Assembly: GCA_022495005.1 (NCBI GenBank)
Contig: JAGYXB010001997.1
Location: forward strand, 1,984,001 to 2,048,000
Source: Rhyacophila brunnea
Taxonomy: Eukaryota > Arthropoda > Insecta > Trichoptera > Rhyacophilidae
Length of the DNA stretch: 64,000 bases
Direction: 5' to 3'
Part shown: positions 45,415 through 56,344 of the stretch, in pieces
Layout of the letters: the number at the start of each line of letters is the position of its first letter
How positions within the stretch are numbered: the stretch's first letter is position 1
Program-made: the position numbers and the translations under genes
The notes under the pieces: generated by a model
The model's database searches: none
Told to the model about the DNA's origin: nothing
The model's input: the letters and a program-made list of their open reading frames with translations, nothing else

Positions 45415-45915
45415 TTGGTTAGTTTAGGCAGGGTTTAATTGAATTTTAAAAACTAACCAGGACCAACTGAAATTTTAAGAGCATACATCAGTGAAACGAC
45501 AAATAATTTTCAAGAATAGGTGGGACGTAATTTCGCACTCATTACCAATCGGAAAACTATAGTCAAGCTGTGAGGACGTCATTTTTTTTGTGATGGTGTC
45601 GAAGGAATATATTCTTAAATCGTGTAAACATGACTAAAATCCGTTACACATTTACTCGAAAAAGAATATATTTATTTATTACAATATTATTATTTTTACT
45701 AATATAATAATAAACATAGCATTAAATGGACGCATGTTGAATTTTTATGACAAATTACGTTTTGTTCGTCACGCGTCGTTTACACAAGCCTAATATTAGC
45801 CTTAGCTGAAGTATAGCCTTAACTGAAAAAAGTAGGACTGACAAAGTTTCGTGTGCACTATTTATGTCGGATCTTAACAGCCTACCTCCACATTTCGCTA
45901 CTGGCTATAAAGTTG
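45415..45915 (+). repeat. Dispersed repeat 'CAGGGTTTAATTGAATTTTA', copy B
   Basis: The left block (GTTTAGGCAGGGTTTAATTG, AATTTTAAAAACTAACCAGG) and right block (GACTGACAAAGTTTCGTGTG, CACTATTTATGTCGGATCTT) correspond to 17017-17190 but are separated here by about 320 bp, consistent with an insertion in this copy or a deletion in the other. Confidence 0.55.
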
Positions 45916-46603
45916 TTCTTGAAACGCTCTCAGAACCATTTAGAGGTGCAAGTGTTTTGTACGAAAACAAATTTCGTAATATAAAAAATATAGCTCGCAG
46001 TTTCGCCGCAAATTTTGATAAATAATTTATTAGTCAACGAAACACTTTAAATGCATAATATAGGTATTAAAAATATGTGCTAATTTTAAAACCTTTCTAT
46101 TTCAAAAATGGAAATTCGGCGGATGAAGCCATCATTGCAATACATAAACCGGTGTGATTAAAAATATATTTTTTTTACCAAAGAAACATCGCGAATAAAA
46201 TTACTCGAGAGGAGTTGGTAATAACTAATTGAAAAAATAAATCACATTAGATCAACCGTGCATTGAGATTTCTCGGCCATTTTTTTCAAAGCCGTTATTG
46301 AGCGCTTCTTAGATTAACTAATTTATTCAATATAATTTCGATAGGACGCAACAACCTGACGCGCATGATTCTCACTTTCGTCAATGAAATGGAAAGTGAT
46401 GAATACTGGCTCACCATTTCGGTACATTAATCTCATAGCACCAATACCTAAGAAATATTTATTATTATTTTTTTTGAATTTTATTAAATATCTACCTAGT
46501 TACAATCACACTAAGACGTATGGCATTTTACGATGAACGGATTAAAATTCGATATAATTTCGATTCGAAGCGTTGGAATGGGAAGTAATTGATAATAGTG
46601 TTT
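45916..46603. other. Non-coding, nothing recognised
   Basis: No supported feature. Confidence 0.3.
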
Positions 46604-46759
46604 GAAACTTTCACGATTGTTTTTGATCATAATATATTTTTGGGTTTTCACCGTGTGTACTTCTTCAATCTTTCCTCGGGTTTCGGGCTCGTTGCAGAGG
46701 CCATTATCAAAAAATGGTATTATGTGTTCTGATGAAGTGTAGTGTAGGTAGTTATATGA

Positions 46760-47032
46760 ATGAATGCATGTTCACGTGAACATGAGAGGGCATACCGACT
46801 TAATCACTACATGATGTCAGCAATTGCCGAGCACTCGATGGATACAGGACACAAATTTGATTTCGAAACCAAGATACTCGGACGGAATAAAGGACATGTC
46901 GCACGATTGGTAAAGGAGGCCATCGAAATCCATAGAAACCTTGAAAATATTAATAGTGATGATGGATTACGGTTAAAAACGTCATGGCTTCCGGCACTGT
47001 CAGAATATTCGATTCGGTATCTCTGGTTGTAA
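46760..47032 (+). pseudogene. Penelope-like element C-terminal endonuclease region
   Basis: An open frame of 90 codons with SAIAEHSMDTGHKFDFETKI, VKEAIEIHRNLENIN, SDDGLRLKTSW and LPALSE. The 'S.+AEH....GH..DF....+L' and 'KEAIEI+.......N.D.G..L...W.P.L' patterns are characteristic of the C-terminal part of the GIY-YIG endonuclease domain of Penelope-like retroelements, which nicks target DNA for reverse transcription. The GIY-YIG motif itself and the RT are absent, so the fragment is inactive. The start methionine is arbitrary. The minus-strand frame at 46950-47225 is a shadow. Confidence 0.8.
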
Positions 47033-47150
47033 CGATTGACACATTACTCTGAGCAACGTTTGCTCTTAGCAAATCGGATTCCTTTTGGTATTCTTCGAGC
47101 GACGTTTGCATGCATACACCTACACTATACTTTATCAGAACACATATCAT

Positions 47151-47190
47151 CTCTTGATAATTGCCTTTGCAACGAGCCCGAAACGTCGAG
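47151..47190 (+). ncRNA. Decayed hammerhead-like core in the Penelope-like terminal repeat
   Basis: Order: CTC (stem I), TTGATAA in place of CTGATGA, a TGCC...GAGCC stem II region, GAAA at 47180-47183, CGTC, then GAG pairing with CTC. Two core bases differ from consensus, so activity is doubtful. Its position inside a Penelope-like terminal repeat is where hammerheads are known to occur. Confidence 0.4.
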
Positions 47191-47299
47191 GAAAGAAGGA
47201 ATAAGTAAACACGGTGGAAATCCAAAAATCTATTACGATAATTGATAATACGTACTAATGCAATCAGATCCGAGCAAATACATTATTGAACAAACATAT

Positions 47300-47565
47300 A
47301 ATTTTGAAAAAACTTCTGAGAAAATATAATATAACCAATAGATTTTTTTTTAAAGTAAGACGCCCCGCAGGAATCGAACCTGTATCTCTTGGGTTTCGCG
47401 CCCAAGCACATAGACCACTATGCTAAAGGTGCCATACTACGTCTGAAGCGCTTTCCAAATTTAACTACTATTTGCGATCGGCTTTTGTATTATGTATGTT
47501 CAATAATAATTTGAATGTTACATTCTTAAATCTTGTGAATTATTCGTTGAATAAAAAAATAGTTA
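47300..47565 (-). mobile_element. tRNA-containing element, copy A (right inverted repeat lost)
   Basis: The left 55 bp (AATTTTGAAAAAACTTCTGA, GAAAATATAATATAACCAAT, AGATTTTTT) equal the terminal repeat of the element at 53141-53397. A tRNA-like body follows on the minus strand (47363-47435). Then TCAATAATAATTTGAATGTT and TGAATTATTCGTTGAATAAA match the DNA beyond the right end of that copy. Confidence 0.7.
47360..47436 (-). pseudogene. tRNA-like sequence (degenerate tRNA)
   Basis: On the minus strand: GGCACCTTTAGCATAGTGGT (acceptor, A box), CTTGGGCGCGAAACCCAAG (a 6-bp anticodon-like stem with loop CGCGAAA), and ACAGGTTCGATTCCTGC (T arm and B box). The acceptor strands pair in 6 of 7 positions counting G-U. 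The base before the anticodon is G instead of the universal U, and no discriminator can be assigned, so it is a tRNA-derived body, not a working tRNA. Confidence 0.65.
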
Positions 47566-47759
47566 GTTAAAAATTATTATTATTACAATACTGATTTAGC
47601 CATTCGACAAAGTACGTTATTTATTTAATAATTATACGCTGTTATTGAAATGATTTTTAATTTATTGAAAGGAGCTTGAGATTACAACACGTTCCATTGT
47701 CCCAAAAGCATGCTTGGCAAGGTTACGTTTTGAATTGGATGCCTGTTAACCCGGTTGAA

Positions 47760-47985
47760 GGAGGACTGATCCCCAAACAAGCATAGTAATGCGAAAGCGA
47801 TTATTCTAGGGGTTTTCTGCTTATAAAGTCGTGTTTGAATCTCGGGTCTGACAAATTAAACTGTTGTTTTTTTCAATGTGTGTTTTAGACTCAGAGCATC
47901 AAACTAATAGGATAGTCAAGTAACTAATATCCATTTCTCTTAAAAAAACCTTTAAATAAACTCCTCGTGAATCGGCTAAGATTCA
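47760..47985 (+). repeat. tRNA-derived SINE family 2, copy B
   Basis: ATAGTAATGCGAAAGCGATT (A-box region), GTCGTGTTTGAATCTCGGGT (B box), CTGACAAATTAAACTG, TTTTTCAATGTGTGTTTTAG, GTCAAGTAACTAATATCCAT and TTCTCTTAAAAAAA follow the order of the copy at 39341. Confidence 0.65.
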
Positions 47986-48784
47986 CGTCGAATTATAGAA
48001 CCAGTTAAAAAAAATGACTCATTATGTCCATTTACTTGGCAAATATATTACAATCACTTGCCGATCTCCTCTTCAAGGGTGGCTGGAAAGGTGGTGACAG
48101 TAGGTACATTATAATACATAAAGTATTAAGTTTTTGAAGAATATTTTTTTATTATATGCATAATATAGGTATTTACCGTTATAATATTCAATACGTACAC
48201 TTAACCCATTATGGATATTTAGATGTATATTTTATTTCTTATCATGTATTCGTATCGCCATTTACAGTTAAGTTCGGGCTTGGTTCTCAATATATTTAAT
48301 TATATATCTCACGAATAGATAGAGTGAGATGAAATGACACCGTGGGCATGAAATAGAACGAGACAGCGTAGGTGGAAGATGATTACTCTGAAAACCAGAA
48401 AACTTAATGGTTTTATACCAATCCTCAAACTATTCAGAAACTGGTTTGAAATTATTTTTTTCTAATTTGTACATCAGTCAAGCTTACTGTAATTTACTTA
48501 CAAATAACATAAGAAATATCTCATTTTTAATGAAAAGAAACACCAATTTGAACAAACCTTCACCTTTGTAACATTTTCCTAGTAAGTATTTATGTTTAAT
48601 TGTTTTAGGCAACTACTTCCCCATTCAATTCTTTCTTTTCAATTAATTGACCGAATACTAAAAACATGACAATATAAAACGTAACAACTAATATCAAAAA
48701 AATAATAAGCCAACAAGAAATTATTTTATTGTATAGTTATTACAGTAAACTGATAGTTAAAATAACTTTATTTTCTCTTCGTTA
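47986..48784. other. Non-coding, nothing recognised
   Basis: No supported feature. Confidence 0.3.
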
Positions 48785-48905
48785 TGTCCCATCCCCTATT
48801 GGAAGTCGGCTACCATCATGGTGTTCTTTCATCTACTCACTGCTACCAAGAAGAGTTTGATAGAGCTGCACTGGTACTAATCACGGAGATTCCTTTTAAG
48901 GATCG
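48785..48905 (-). pseudogene. LINE C-terminal scrap (family of 43270-43735)
   Basis: The minus strand reads RD-YQCSSIKLFLVA and MMVADFQ-GMG, matching RDWYECSSTELFRVA and LMVADLR-GMA of the larger copy. Confidence 0.65.
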
Positions 48906-49439
48906 CCACTTGCAGCAAAATGGTCTGTAATCCATTTCTGTAAAAATGTTTGATATTATATAGTTTCTAAAATGTTGATTTTTCTTACTTGTCTACTGTT
49001 ACTGTTGACTATTTTTATAATGAAGTACATGTTTATTTGAGTCCTTTCTTTAAATGAGTGCAAGTATTGAGTTTTTAGGCCATATTATTATTATTGCAAT
49101 CAAACACGTGAAAAAATGTGATACAGAGTCGAAATCTTACCTATGTAGTAGACGTAGCATGTCTATCGAATTTGACAGGTGTTTCGCGGAGTTATATTTG
49201 TATTGTAAATAGTCCCTATAAATTGTAATTACTTATGTTAATAATGTATATCAACTATCGCACTTCTAATTGCACCAAAAAATAGCTATATAAATATAGT
49301 TAGATGTCAATAGAATAATATAATTATAAGTAAAAAGGATATATATGTATATTATTTTAGTAACATAGCAGGTCTTGCGGCCCAATAACAGTAGTGTAGT
49401 GAAACCGTAGTGTGGTAATATAAGTGAAAATATCACAAA
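48906..49439. other. Non-coding, nothing recognised
   Basis: No supported feature. Confidence 0.3.
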
Positions 49440-49560
49440 CACCCAGTTTTTGAGAAAATCTCACCATGAATCAAACTTGTAGCCTCCAGATGAAAGGCGA
49501 ACGCCTTACGCACTCGAGTGTAATAAATGTCTGGTTCCTCACAAGGACTAATGGTTCAAT
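49440..49560 (-). repeat. tRNA-derived SINE family 1, reverse copy
   Basis: On the minus strand: CGAGTGCGTAAGGCGTTCGC (A-box region), ACAAGTTTGATTCATGGTGA (decayed B box), GATTTTCTCAAAAACTGGGT and GTTTGTGAT, the family-1 order. Confidence 0.6.
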
Positions 49561-49599
49561 ATTACTACATTATAGTAAATATAAGTAAATTATAATATA

Positions 49600-50085
49600 A
49601 AAAGAACTTTTTATATACCACGTTTTTAAATTTTCTGATGAATCATATAAACTTGACAATTCTATGTATTAATAATTTAGGACAAATATCCGAACAAATC
49701 ATTTTTTTTGCTATTTTGCAACAAACAAACAAAATATATAGAATACGGAAATGTCATTTTGATTTCCATAGTAATGCACGTATATATTAATAATTTAGTT
49801 GCTAGGACCACCCCGTTAGCAACCAATAATAGTGGATTGGATTACGGATTTCTTCCGAAATAACTTTTCATACAAAACAGAATTAACTGAAAATGAATTC
49901 AATTCTATTTAAAGGTGGCTAAAAGTATTAAAAGAATACATTCGCATCGTGTTCTGATATATTTTAAAAGTTTCAAATATCTAGCTAGTCGGGAAGTTAG
50001 TTAAAAATCGACTACAAGATTTGTACTGGATAAACAACCACCGGACAAACAAGAATACGAGCTAAGAAAAACGTGGTAATGAAAT
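49600..50085 (+). repeat. Two-copy dispersed repeat, copy B (partner 2755-3215)
   Basis: Same block order as copy A, including ATCATATAAACTTGAC, TTTAGTTGCTAGGACCACC, ACAAAACAGAATTAACTGAA, TGTTCTGATATATTTTAAAA, CTAGCTAGTCGGGAAGTTAG and GAATACGAGCTAAGAAAAAC. About 60 bp near 49672-49740 differs completely between the copies. Confidence 0.65.
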
Positions 50086-50474
50086 AGACATTCCCGATGT
50101 CTTCAATATTTCGACGCAAATTTTTAATATTTCGTCTAACACACCTTTAAAACAACTTCTAAAGATTGGATAAATGTTTTTTGATAACACATTTTTGTAT
50201 TTTATTAAAAAAATTGTTTACAAGATTCTGGACGATTTTTTTATGTTGGATAAAAAAGCTGAACGCATTTTTTTTAAGGAAGAGCTAAAAATAATCTTTT
50301 GATTTGAATTTTTGACAGGAAGAGCTAAAAAAGAACAACTTTTGTTCATGTACGGCCCAAGAGAATTCCTCTTCTCACATTGTGAAGTGTATCCCACCGA
50401 AGTCAAAAGGTTAGGTCTCTAAACCGTACCTATATGGTTTGATCTTTCCTTGGATATTGAGTTATGGCAAGCTA
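50086..50474. other. Non-coding, nothing recognised
   Basis: GAAGAGCTAAAAA occurs twice (50279 and 50319). No other feature is supported. Confidence 0.3.
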
Positions 50475-50600
50475 TACTTGTATATTCTTATAATGTGACC
50501 AAGGTACTAGTCTACTTTTAATACTGCTCACAAATTCTCGGTCCTTTCCCATTCGTTTAAAGACATCAGCATTAGTTTTATGGTTTAGGTGTTCAAGGGA
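50475..50600 (-). pseudogene. LINE RT scrap (family of 43270-43735)
   Basis: The minus strand reads NHKTNADVFKRMGKDREFVS followed by SIKSRLVPWSHYKN, corresponding to NVEVLNRTGKDREVLRSIKI and YLSHIMR in the larger copy. Confidence 0.55.
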
Positions 50601-53140
50601 CTATGTTAAAAGTAACATTAAAAAACCAGAATTATATTTTTAAAACACTCTTACCAAAAATAAATAGGTGCCTAATTAAGTAAATATTGAGAATAAGCGA
50701 TGATTACAATACCTAATAAGAAAATATTTATTATTCAAAAATAAACAATATGTTCGGCCTAGAAAAACATGAAATTCTGTGTGAAAGAGATGCAAATAAA
50801 TTTCCTAATTTGTCAGGAAGAGCGTCGACATCATTTTTTGTCTTGTAATGAATACAATCATATCCGCTTTAAGTGTACTATAGTGAATTGCATTGACATG
50901 TCTTATATCATTATTAAATTTATGAAACTAACGAGCCATCATAGTTTAAGCAAAATTTGGCACGGATTTTAAAGTATACTTTTCTTGGTTAGACTCTTAA
51001 AAACAGCTTTATTTCGTACTTTCTTACATATTTATTCTTTGCCCATTTCCGTTTCCTAGTAGGACCAAATGAACACAGTACAGCACTTCCAAAAATCCCA
51101 GTCACTTACCCGTGTTCTTCTATTAGCCGGCTTTTACATCAAAACTCGTCTTGCCTGCAACGTGTCGAGTACATCAATGTGACGTCATCGTTATTCACAA
51201 AACACACGTTGCCAAATGGAGCTCCGCAGAATGGTCGTATGTGACCGCTTAGTTTTAAAAAACATCTGCTGTTTCAATCGACAAGTTGCACACTTATTGA
51301 GCTGAGAATTGAAGACGCCAGGACGCATACAAAAAACAACGAATCGGTCATTCCTATACCGGCTCGTCGACCGCTACATCCCAATATCTATACGTTTCTA
51401 AGGTTACGTGCGACTGTCGCTAGGTAGATGTGCGCGGTCTTTATATGCAACACCGGATCGACGTTCTTGGAAGGTTTGATTTATGGCTGTGCGGCAGACG
51501 AGGCAAGCTTAGATGTGAGAGCCGACTTACATTTAGAACAAACCACTTAGATCCCTCTTGTTTACTATGTCTTGCGTTGCCATCAGGGAACAGAAAATTA
51601 ATGGGAACTGACTTACTCTACTGGATGTTGTATAACAGACTAAATATCTCGACTGTGGAAAAATATGGGATAAACTTAAACACGTTTTAAAGAATATGCT
51701 ATTTTCAATAGTATTTTAGTTTGTCACGTTAATATAACAAAATTTCAATCTTTGCGAACAGTCGATGCTGTTTTTTTTACTTGGGTTTTATGGCGTTCGC
51801 GCCATAAACTACCTTGGTTCAGAACTTTGGTCCATGGTGATTGCTTTTGCATTTTTATTTATTAATCTATTCTGTGGTTGCCACAAATGTCCATTTATAT
51901 TAATTATATTATCCATTCTGCTATTAATATACTCGTGGTTTTATAGTTTTAAGAATTAATACCCAAAATATGAATTGCCCCAAAAATGTATGATAATAAT
52001 TTTAAAGACAAAACCTATTTCTTTCGTTTTCGGTAAACTCAGACATGCAATACACTGGTTATAAGGTAGAGATACAAACAAGGAAATGACTTTTACTCTC
52101 ATTTGTGAAAGGTTTGGGTAATTTTAAAATGTTTCGTATAAAAGAGGACTGGAGAGTTGTGAGCAAAATGAACAAAAAGGAGGTACGATATGACAGACAT
52201 TATTTTACTCTCGTTCAAACACTTGCTGAATAAAACATCACGAACGTAACCAAATTTTTACTTTCCATGACCTCTGTGTTGTTTATTAATGCGATAAACA
52301 AGAGTACGACTCATCGCGGCTTTTAAAAAGTGACGAGATTTTAAAAAAATGCAAAAATAATAGAAACTTTTCGGTCATACACTTTTTGAAAAGTAATACT
52401 AAATTATATGTTTTAATAATATAAATAGTACAACCCGGCCACCCGTCCTGACTCCAGAATAGAACAACGCGCACTAATACAATGTTAATGTTCCATTATC
52501 ATGAAAATTAAATCGACGACACTAGTGTGTTTCATTTTTGTTGACATTTCTATCTGAAAACTGTCCATGCAACATTTACTAAAGACGATTTCAGATCCAA
52601 AGATCAGCAAACAGTTAGTTTTTTTTAATTATCTGGAGACTCGTCTTTAGAGTGGCGTAAATACTGCCCCAAAATTTCGTATAATGCATTTACAGTGCAT
52701 TAGTACCTGTGTCCCTAATTTAAAATCTCTTGGTATACGGGAAAGAGACGAAAAAGCTTTTCCGTCAGCGATTCCGCAAGATATTTAGAGTATTCTGTTA
52801 TTGTTGTATTAATGTACTGTACGCTAAGGCATTAAAATATGTTCTATCCTATTCATGACCTATTTTGACGATTCGTTATTACGATCCTATAAGGATCGGA
52901 ATTGGTTAAAGGAAAAAAGAAACAAGACACTCCAGCAGTCACAGAACATGAGTATTCCACAAAATTGTCAACATAAAAGATAATTAGTCAGTCAAAACAC
53001 TTAAAAAATATGTAATTTTACGTAAGCAGATTTTTTTAAACGTGAAACAAAAATTTAAAAAAATTGTGCGCAGGCGACTTTTGGAAGTTGCATGCAAGAA
53101 TGCATGCAGCGTGCAAAAATATTACTTTTTGAACACACTT
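50601..53140. other. Long stretch without recognised repeats or genes
   Basis: This is the longest part of the window that I cannot tie to any transposable element. 51060-51460 is less AT-rich and contains a perfect TGACGTCA palindrome (51180-51187), a CREB/ATF-type site by sequence alone. Open frames at 50769, 51430, 51765 and 52286 show no domain or signal that I can defend. Confidence 0.3.
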
Positions 53141-53397
53141 AATTTTGAAAACACTTTGAGAAAATATATTATAACCAATAGAAAAATCTTTTTTGAAAAA
53201 AGTAAGACACCCGGCAGGAATCGAACATCCGTCTCTTTGGTTTCGCACCCTGTGCATTACCACTATGCTACGACTGCCATGCTTAATTGCGACAAATTTT
53301 AACTATTGGCCCTTTTAATACCTGCTCACAAACACTCTCCAAATTAAGATTTTTTCTATTGGTTATAACATATTTTCTCAGAAGTTTTTTCAAAATT
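53141..53397 (-). mobile_element. TIR element enclosing a tRNA-like body
   Basis: The ends AATTTTGAAAACACTTTGAG, AAAATATATTATAACCAATA, GAAAAATC (53141-53195) and their complement at 53347-53397 form inverted repeats of about 50 bp. Between them the minus strand carries a tRNA-like body at 53207-53281. Sequence beyond the right end (53406-53463) is also shared with the copy at 47300, so the mobile unit may be longer than the inverted repeats. A partial reverse copy of the body lies at 57700-57815. Confidence 0.75.
53207..53281 (-). pseudogene. tRNA-like sequence (degenerate tRNA)
   Basis: On the minus strand: GGCAGTCGTAGCATAGTGGT, AATGCACAGGGTGCGAAACC and GATGTTCGATTCCTGCCGGG. The A and B boxes are retained, and the anticodon stem is broken relative to the copy at 47360. 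Confidence 0.6.
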
Positions 53398-53465
53398 TTG
53401 TACGTTCAGTAATAATTAGAATCATACATTCTTAAAATCTTCTGAATTATTCATTGAATAAAAGA

Positions 53466-54060
53466 AATAGTTAATTAACATTACTTTTTATCAGAATTTA
53501 CACGTATTATGAAGTGAATGAAATGAATCCTATTCCACATCTGTTGAGAATCAAATCAAATGGATATAGTTTGATTTATTGAAAATAATTTAATTACAAG
53601 TAGCAAATAAAAAATACCGGATTTTGAGAATTGCATAATATATCCTAGTACAAATCCGATTTGACAGTCAGATGCGTGCCTAAAGACATGGCAAAATGTT
53701 GTAGCTGTCGAAAATAGTTTAAGATCATTGATCTGTGTGGTATGTTATTCGATAAGACTTAATGTCGATCGATAAAATTCACGGTAATGGCTGACTGATG
53801 TATAATATAATGGTGAGTGACACTGCATGTATGGAGATCAGGAAAACAACCATTGATTGCTGGTACAAAAATGTCTCAAGGTGGAAATAGTTCTCGGTAG
53901 ATTAATGCTTTGTCATTGTATGCTCCAATCATGTCCTTCATATTAATAAGTCAACCATTGTGACAGTTCTAGAAATTGATTTGTATAAATGACATATTAG
54001 TGTATAGGTACCATTGCAAAAATTTCAAGTATTTTTATTGTAAGTGATATTAAACGCAAA
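53466..54060. other. Non-coding, nothing recognised
   Basis: No supported feature. Confidence 0.3.
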
Positions 54061-54064
54061 AATA

Positions 54065-54260
54065 CGTATTTACACAACACAAACATAGACCCTTTCAAAC
54101 CAACCCGCTTCGTACCGCACTTGGACTTAATTGAGCCTATTACGAGGCCCTACGTTTGGTGTGAATCATCAGCAGTTTCTTTACGCCCGGGAACAGATAG
54201 CTAAGATTAAGATCGCCACGCACTTAAGTATGCTTTGACTGAGTTTACAGTGGGTTTCTG
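54065..54260 (+). repeat. Two-copy dispersed repeat, copy B (partner 45205-45400)
   Basis: ACACAACACAAACATAGACC, AACCAACCCGCTTCGTACCG, GGCCCTACGTTTGGTGTGAA, TCATCAGCAGTTT and GACTGAGTTTACA are in the same order as the partner. Confidence 0.6.
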
Positions 54261-54420
54261 TTTCTAATAAAAGTGCCAATGGGAGAGAGGACCATAGTGA
54301 ACTAACAAAAATTAAATATTTTGCACTATTGCACTATTTCAAACACGACACATAGTATTGTGCATGAACCAAACACTCACCTGTGGATGGATAGACCGCA
54401 TTAATTATTGTAGGTACGTT

Positions 54421-54800
54421 TTTAAGTGAACAATCGGAAAAATCACAGAGTGAAGGTTTTTATGAACAGATTTTTATTTTTACGTAAAATAGATGTTAGC
54501 CATTTGGTCAACCCATTAAGTCCATACTCTGACTACACAAATTGAAAAATAATATGTGTATTTGCTAGACCCATGATTCAAGTGATTTAAGTGAACAATC
54601 AGAAAAATCACAGAGTGAAGGTTTTTATGAACAGATTTTTATTTTTACGTAAAATAGATGTTAGCCATTTGGTCAACCCATGAAGTCCATACTCTGACTA
54701 CACAAATTGAAAAATAATATGTGTATTTGCTAGACCCATGATTTGAACCTAGGACCCACGACAACGGGTAAGCCGCTCGGCTATCGTGGGCGTTGGAGCG
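54421..54800 (-). repeat. SINE family 2, reverse copy, with a 165-bp tandem duplication
   Basis: On the minus strand the head CGCCCACGATAGCCGAGCGG and B box AGGTTCAAATC are followed by the family-2 body. The body/tail part occurs twice in tandem, 54421-54585 and 54586-about 54742, with only about two base differences, so the duplication is much younger than the SINE. Confidence 0.8.
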
Positions 54801-55319
54801 TCCAGTTCGTATTAATAATTTGACTGAAAGAATCTCAAAAGATAGATATAATATTTTCATCCCTACATTATAATATAATGTCAAACTAATCCACCTAAGA
54901 TAATGATTATAAATATGATAAATTTATAATTAAGTAAGTACTATTTTTCAATGTGCCAACGTACAGAATATATCACATATATTTTGTTGTAGAATCCCCA
55001 TTAATTGGTATTGGCTATAATAATAATTATAATACAAATCCTTTTATCTGGTTATCTGCTCAATATGGCAACAATGCGCAGTAATACAATATTTAACTTC
55101 CATCATCTCGAAAAGTAGATAGAAGACACCAATGATTTTTTACGTGTTTATAATAATTGTCTATGAGGAATTTATTAGTGATGGTTTCAAAACGATACAC
55201 AAAAAGTTGGTTTTTTTTCAAATAACTTCTTATGGAAATTCTATTGTTGGGGTACCGAACCGCCACCAATTTTTAATAAAATATATTGTCGCTGAATTAT
55301 CATGTGTATTAAATTTCAA
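54801..55319. other. Non-coding, nothing recognised
   Basis: No supported feature. Confidence 0.3.
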
Positions 55320-55765
55320 GTCTATGAGTAGGTATTCAATTTCAATTTTCAATTTCAATTTATTTTTAAATATATTGTGGACATTACAAATTATAAGTTT
55401 AAGACGTTCACAACATGACATTTATAAACAATGACATATAAAACAGTATTATATAAATAAGATAGGTACAAGGAAGTAGGTACACCAGATGAGTTAAGCA
55501 GACCCTATTTTAAGAATTTATAAAACAACGTCCACCTATACTCATCTTCACGTAGGTGGAATATATCGACACCCAAAGCAATTTCGTTGAACATAGTTAT
55601 CGCTCTCCCAATTGGCATTACCAGTGGCAGGTTGGTTCTGCACCTTGGGAGAATGAACAACTGATAGTCTCTATTTCTAAGATAGTTATCAGGTACATAC
55701 AGGTCAACACTGCCCAGGGTAATTAGACGAAAATTGGGCATGATAGAAAAACCCAACATTAAAAC
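55320..55765 (-). pseudogene. CR1/Daphne-like LINE, RT C-terminus and 3' end
   Basis: The minus-strand frame (55505-55759) contains DNYLRNRDYQLFILPRCRTN, PLVMPIGRAITMFNEIALGV and DIFHLREDEYRWTLFYK. The 'L..P.CRTN.....P..RA...FN.......DIFH.....+' pattern is typical of the very C-terminus of CR1-group LINE reverse transcriptases. A short 3' UTR follows and the element ends in TTGAAA-type repeats (plus strand: ATTTCAATTTTCAATTTCAA), the tandem tail expected for this group. Only the last roughly 80 codons remain and no catalytic residues are present. Confidence 0.7.
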
Positions 55766-56344
55766 GTTTTTATATTATTAAAGATATGTGCCTACATCTA
55801 CCATTAAAATTCAGATAATCTAAAGTACCTATTTACCATTAGACTGTGTGTCATTGAATGGTGAAGATTTATATGATTATTCATTTTTATTATTTTTATA
55901 TTAGTGGGCAACATTGAAAAGTGGGTACATACTTAAATCTTCCTTATATACTATCTAAAAATTTGAAATAATCTATCTTCAAGCGAATTATCAAAATTAC
56001 TTACGATGGGTACTTAAATAATAATTCCGTCGGAGATCCGTGTAAATATATAAAAGGATATTTTAATTTATACCATATAAATGATTCTTATTAACTGTAC
56101 GAATTCCTTTGAAAGCATTGTCCTCTTTGGTAATTTCCGCAATCGGTGCTGTTTTTGCATCCTATTTTGTAGTGACTAAACCATCCGCATAACAACTTAC
56201 AACACAGCCTCTGTTTAACCGCAACAAATACTCATACAATTAATACAAACAATATCAAGTACAAGGTATAAAAATTCCACTATCTACATTGTGTATTGAA
56301 AATAATATTGTTCAAACAGGGCAAAGTGTCGAAATTAATTCGAA
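55766..56344. other. Non-coding, nothing recognised
   Basis: No supported feature. Confidence 0.3.

Larger units (their letters stand above)
46604..47250 (+). mobile_element. Penelope-like element, 3' part flanked by inverted terminal repeats
   Basis: The left segment 46612-46740 is the reverse complement of the right segment 47128-47250 (shared: CAGAACACATA, TTGATAAT, TTTGCAACGAGCCCGAAAC or close, ACACGGTG and CCAAAAAT). Between them lies a coding relic of the GIY-YIG region. Penelope-like elements typically carry terminal repeats in direct or inverted arrangement. The right repeat holds a hammerhead-like core. The rest of the RT is missing. Confidence 0.7.

Noticed and set aside
46950..47225. 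Minus-strand 91-codon frame
   Set aside because: It overlaps the Penelope-like endonuclease relic and its terminal repeat in antisense and has no motif of its own.
47360..47436. A functional tRNA gene
   Set aside because: The base 5' of the anticodon is not U, the acceptor stem has a mismatch, and the same body recurs inside mobile copies at 53207 and 57760.
51430..51959. Two open frames (86 and 64 codons), the second hydrophobic like a membrane segment
   Set aside because: The first has no motif; the hydrophobic one is what AT-rich DNA gives in a T-rich frame. No promoter, splice site or homology supports either.
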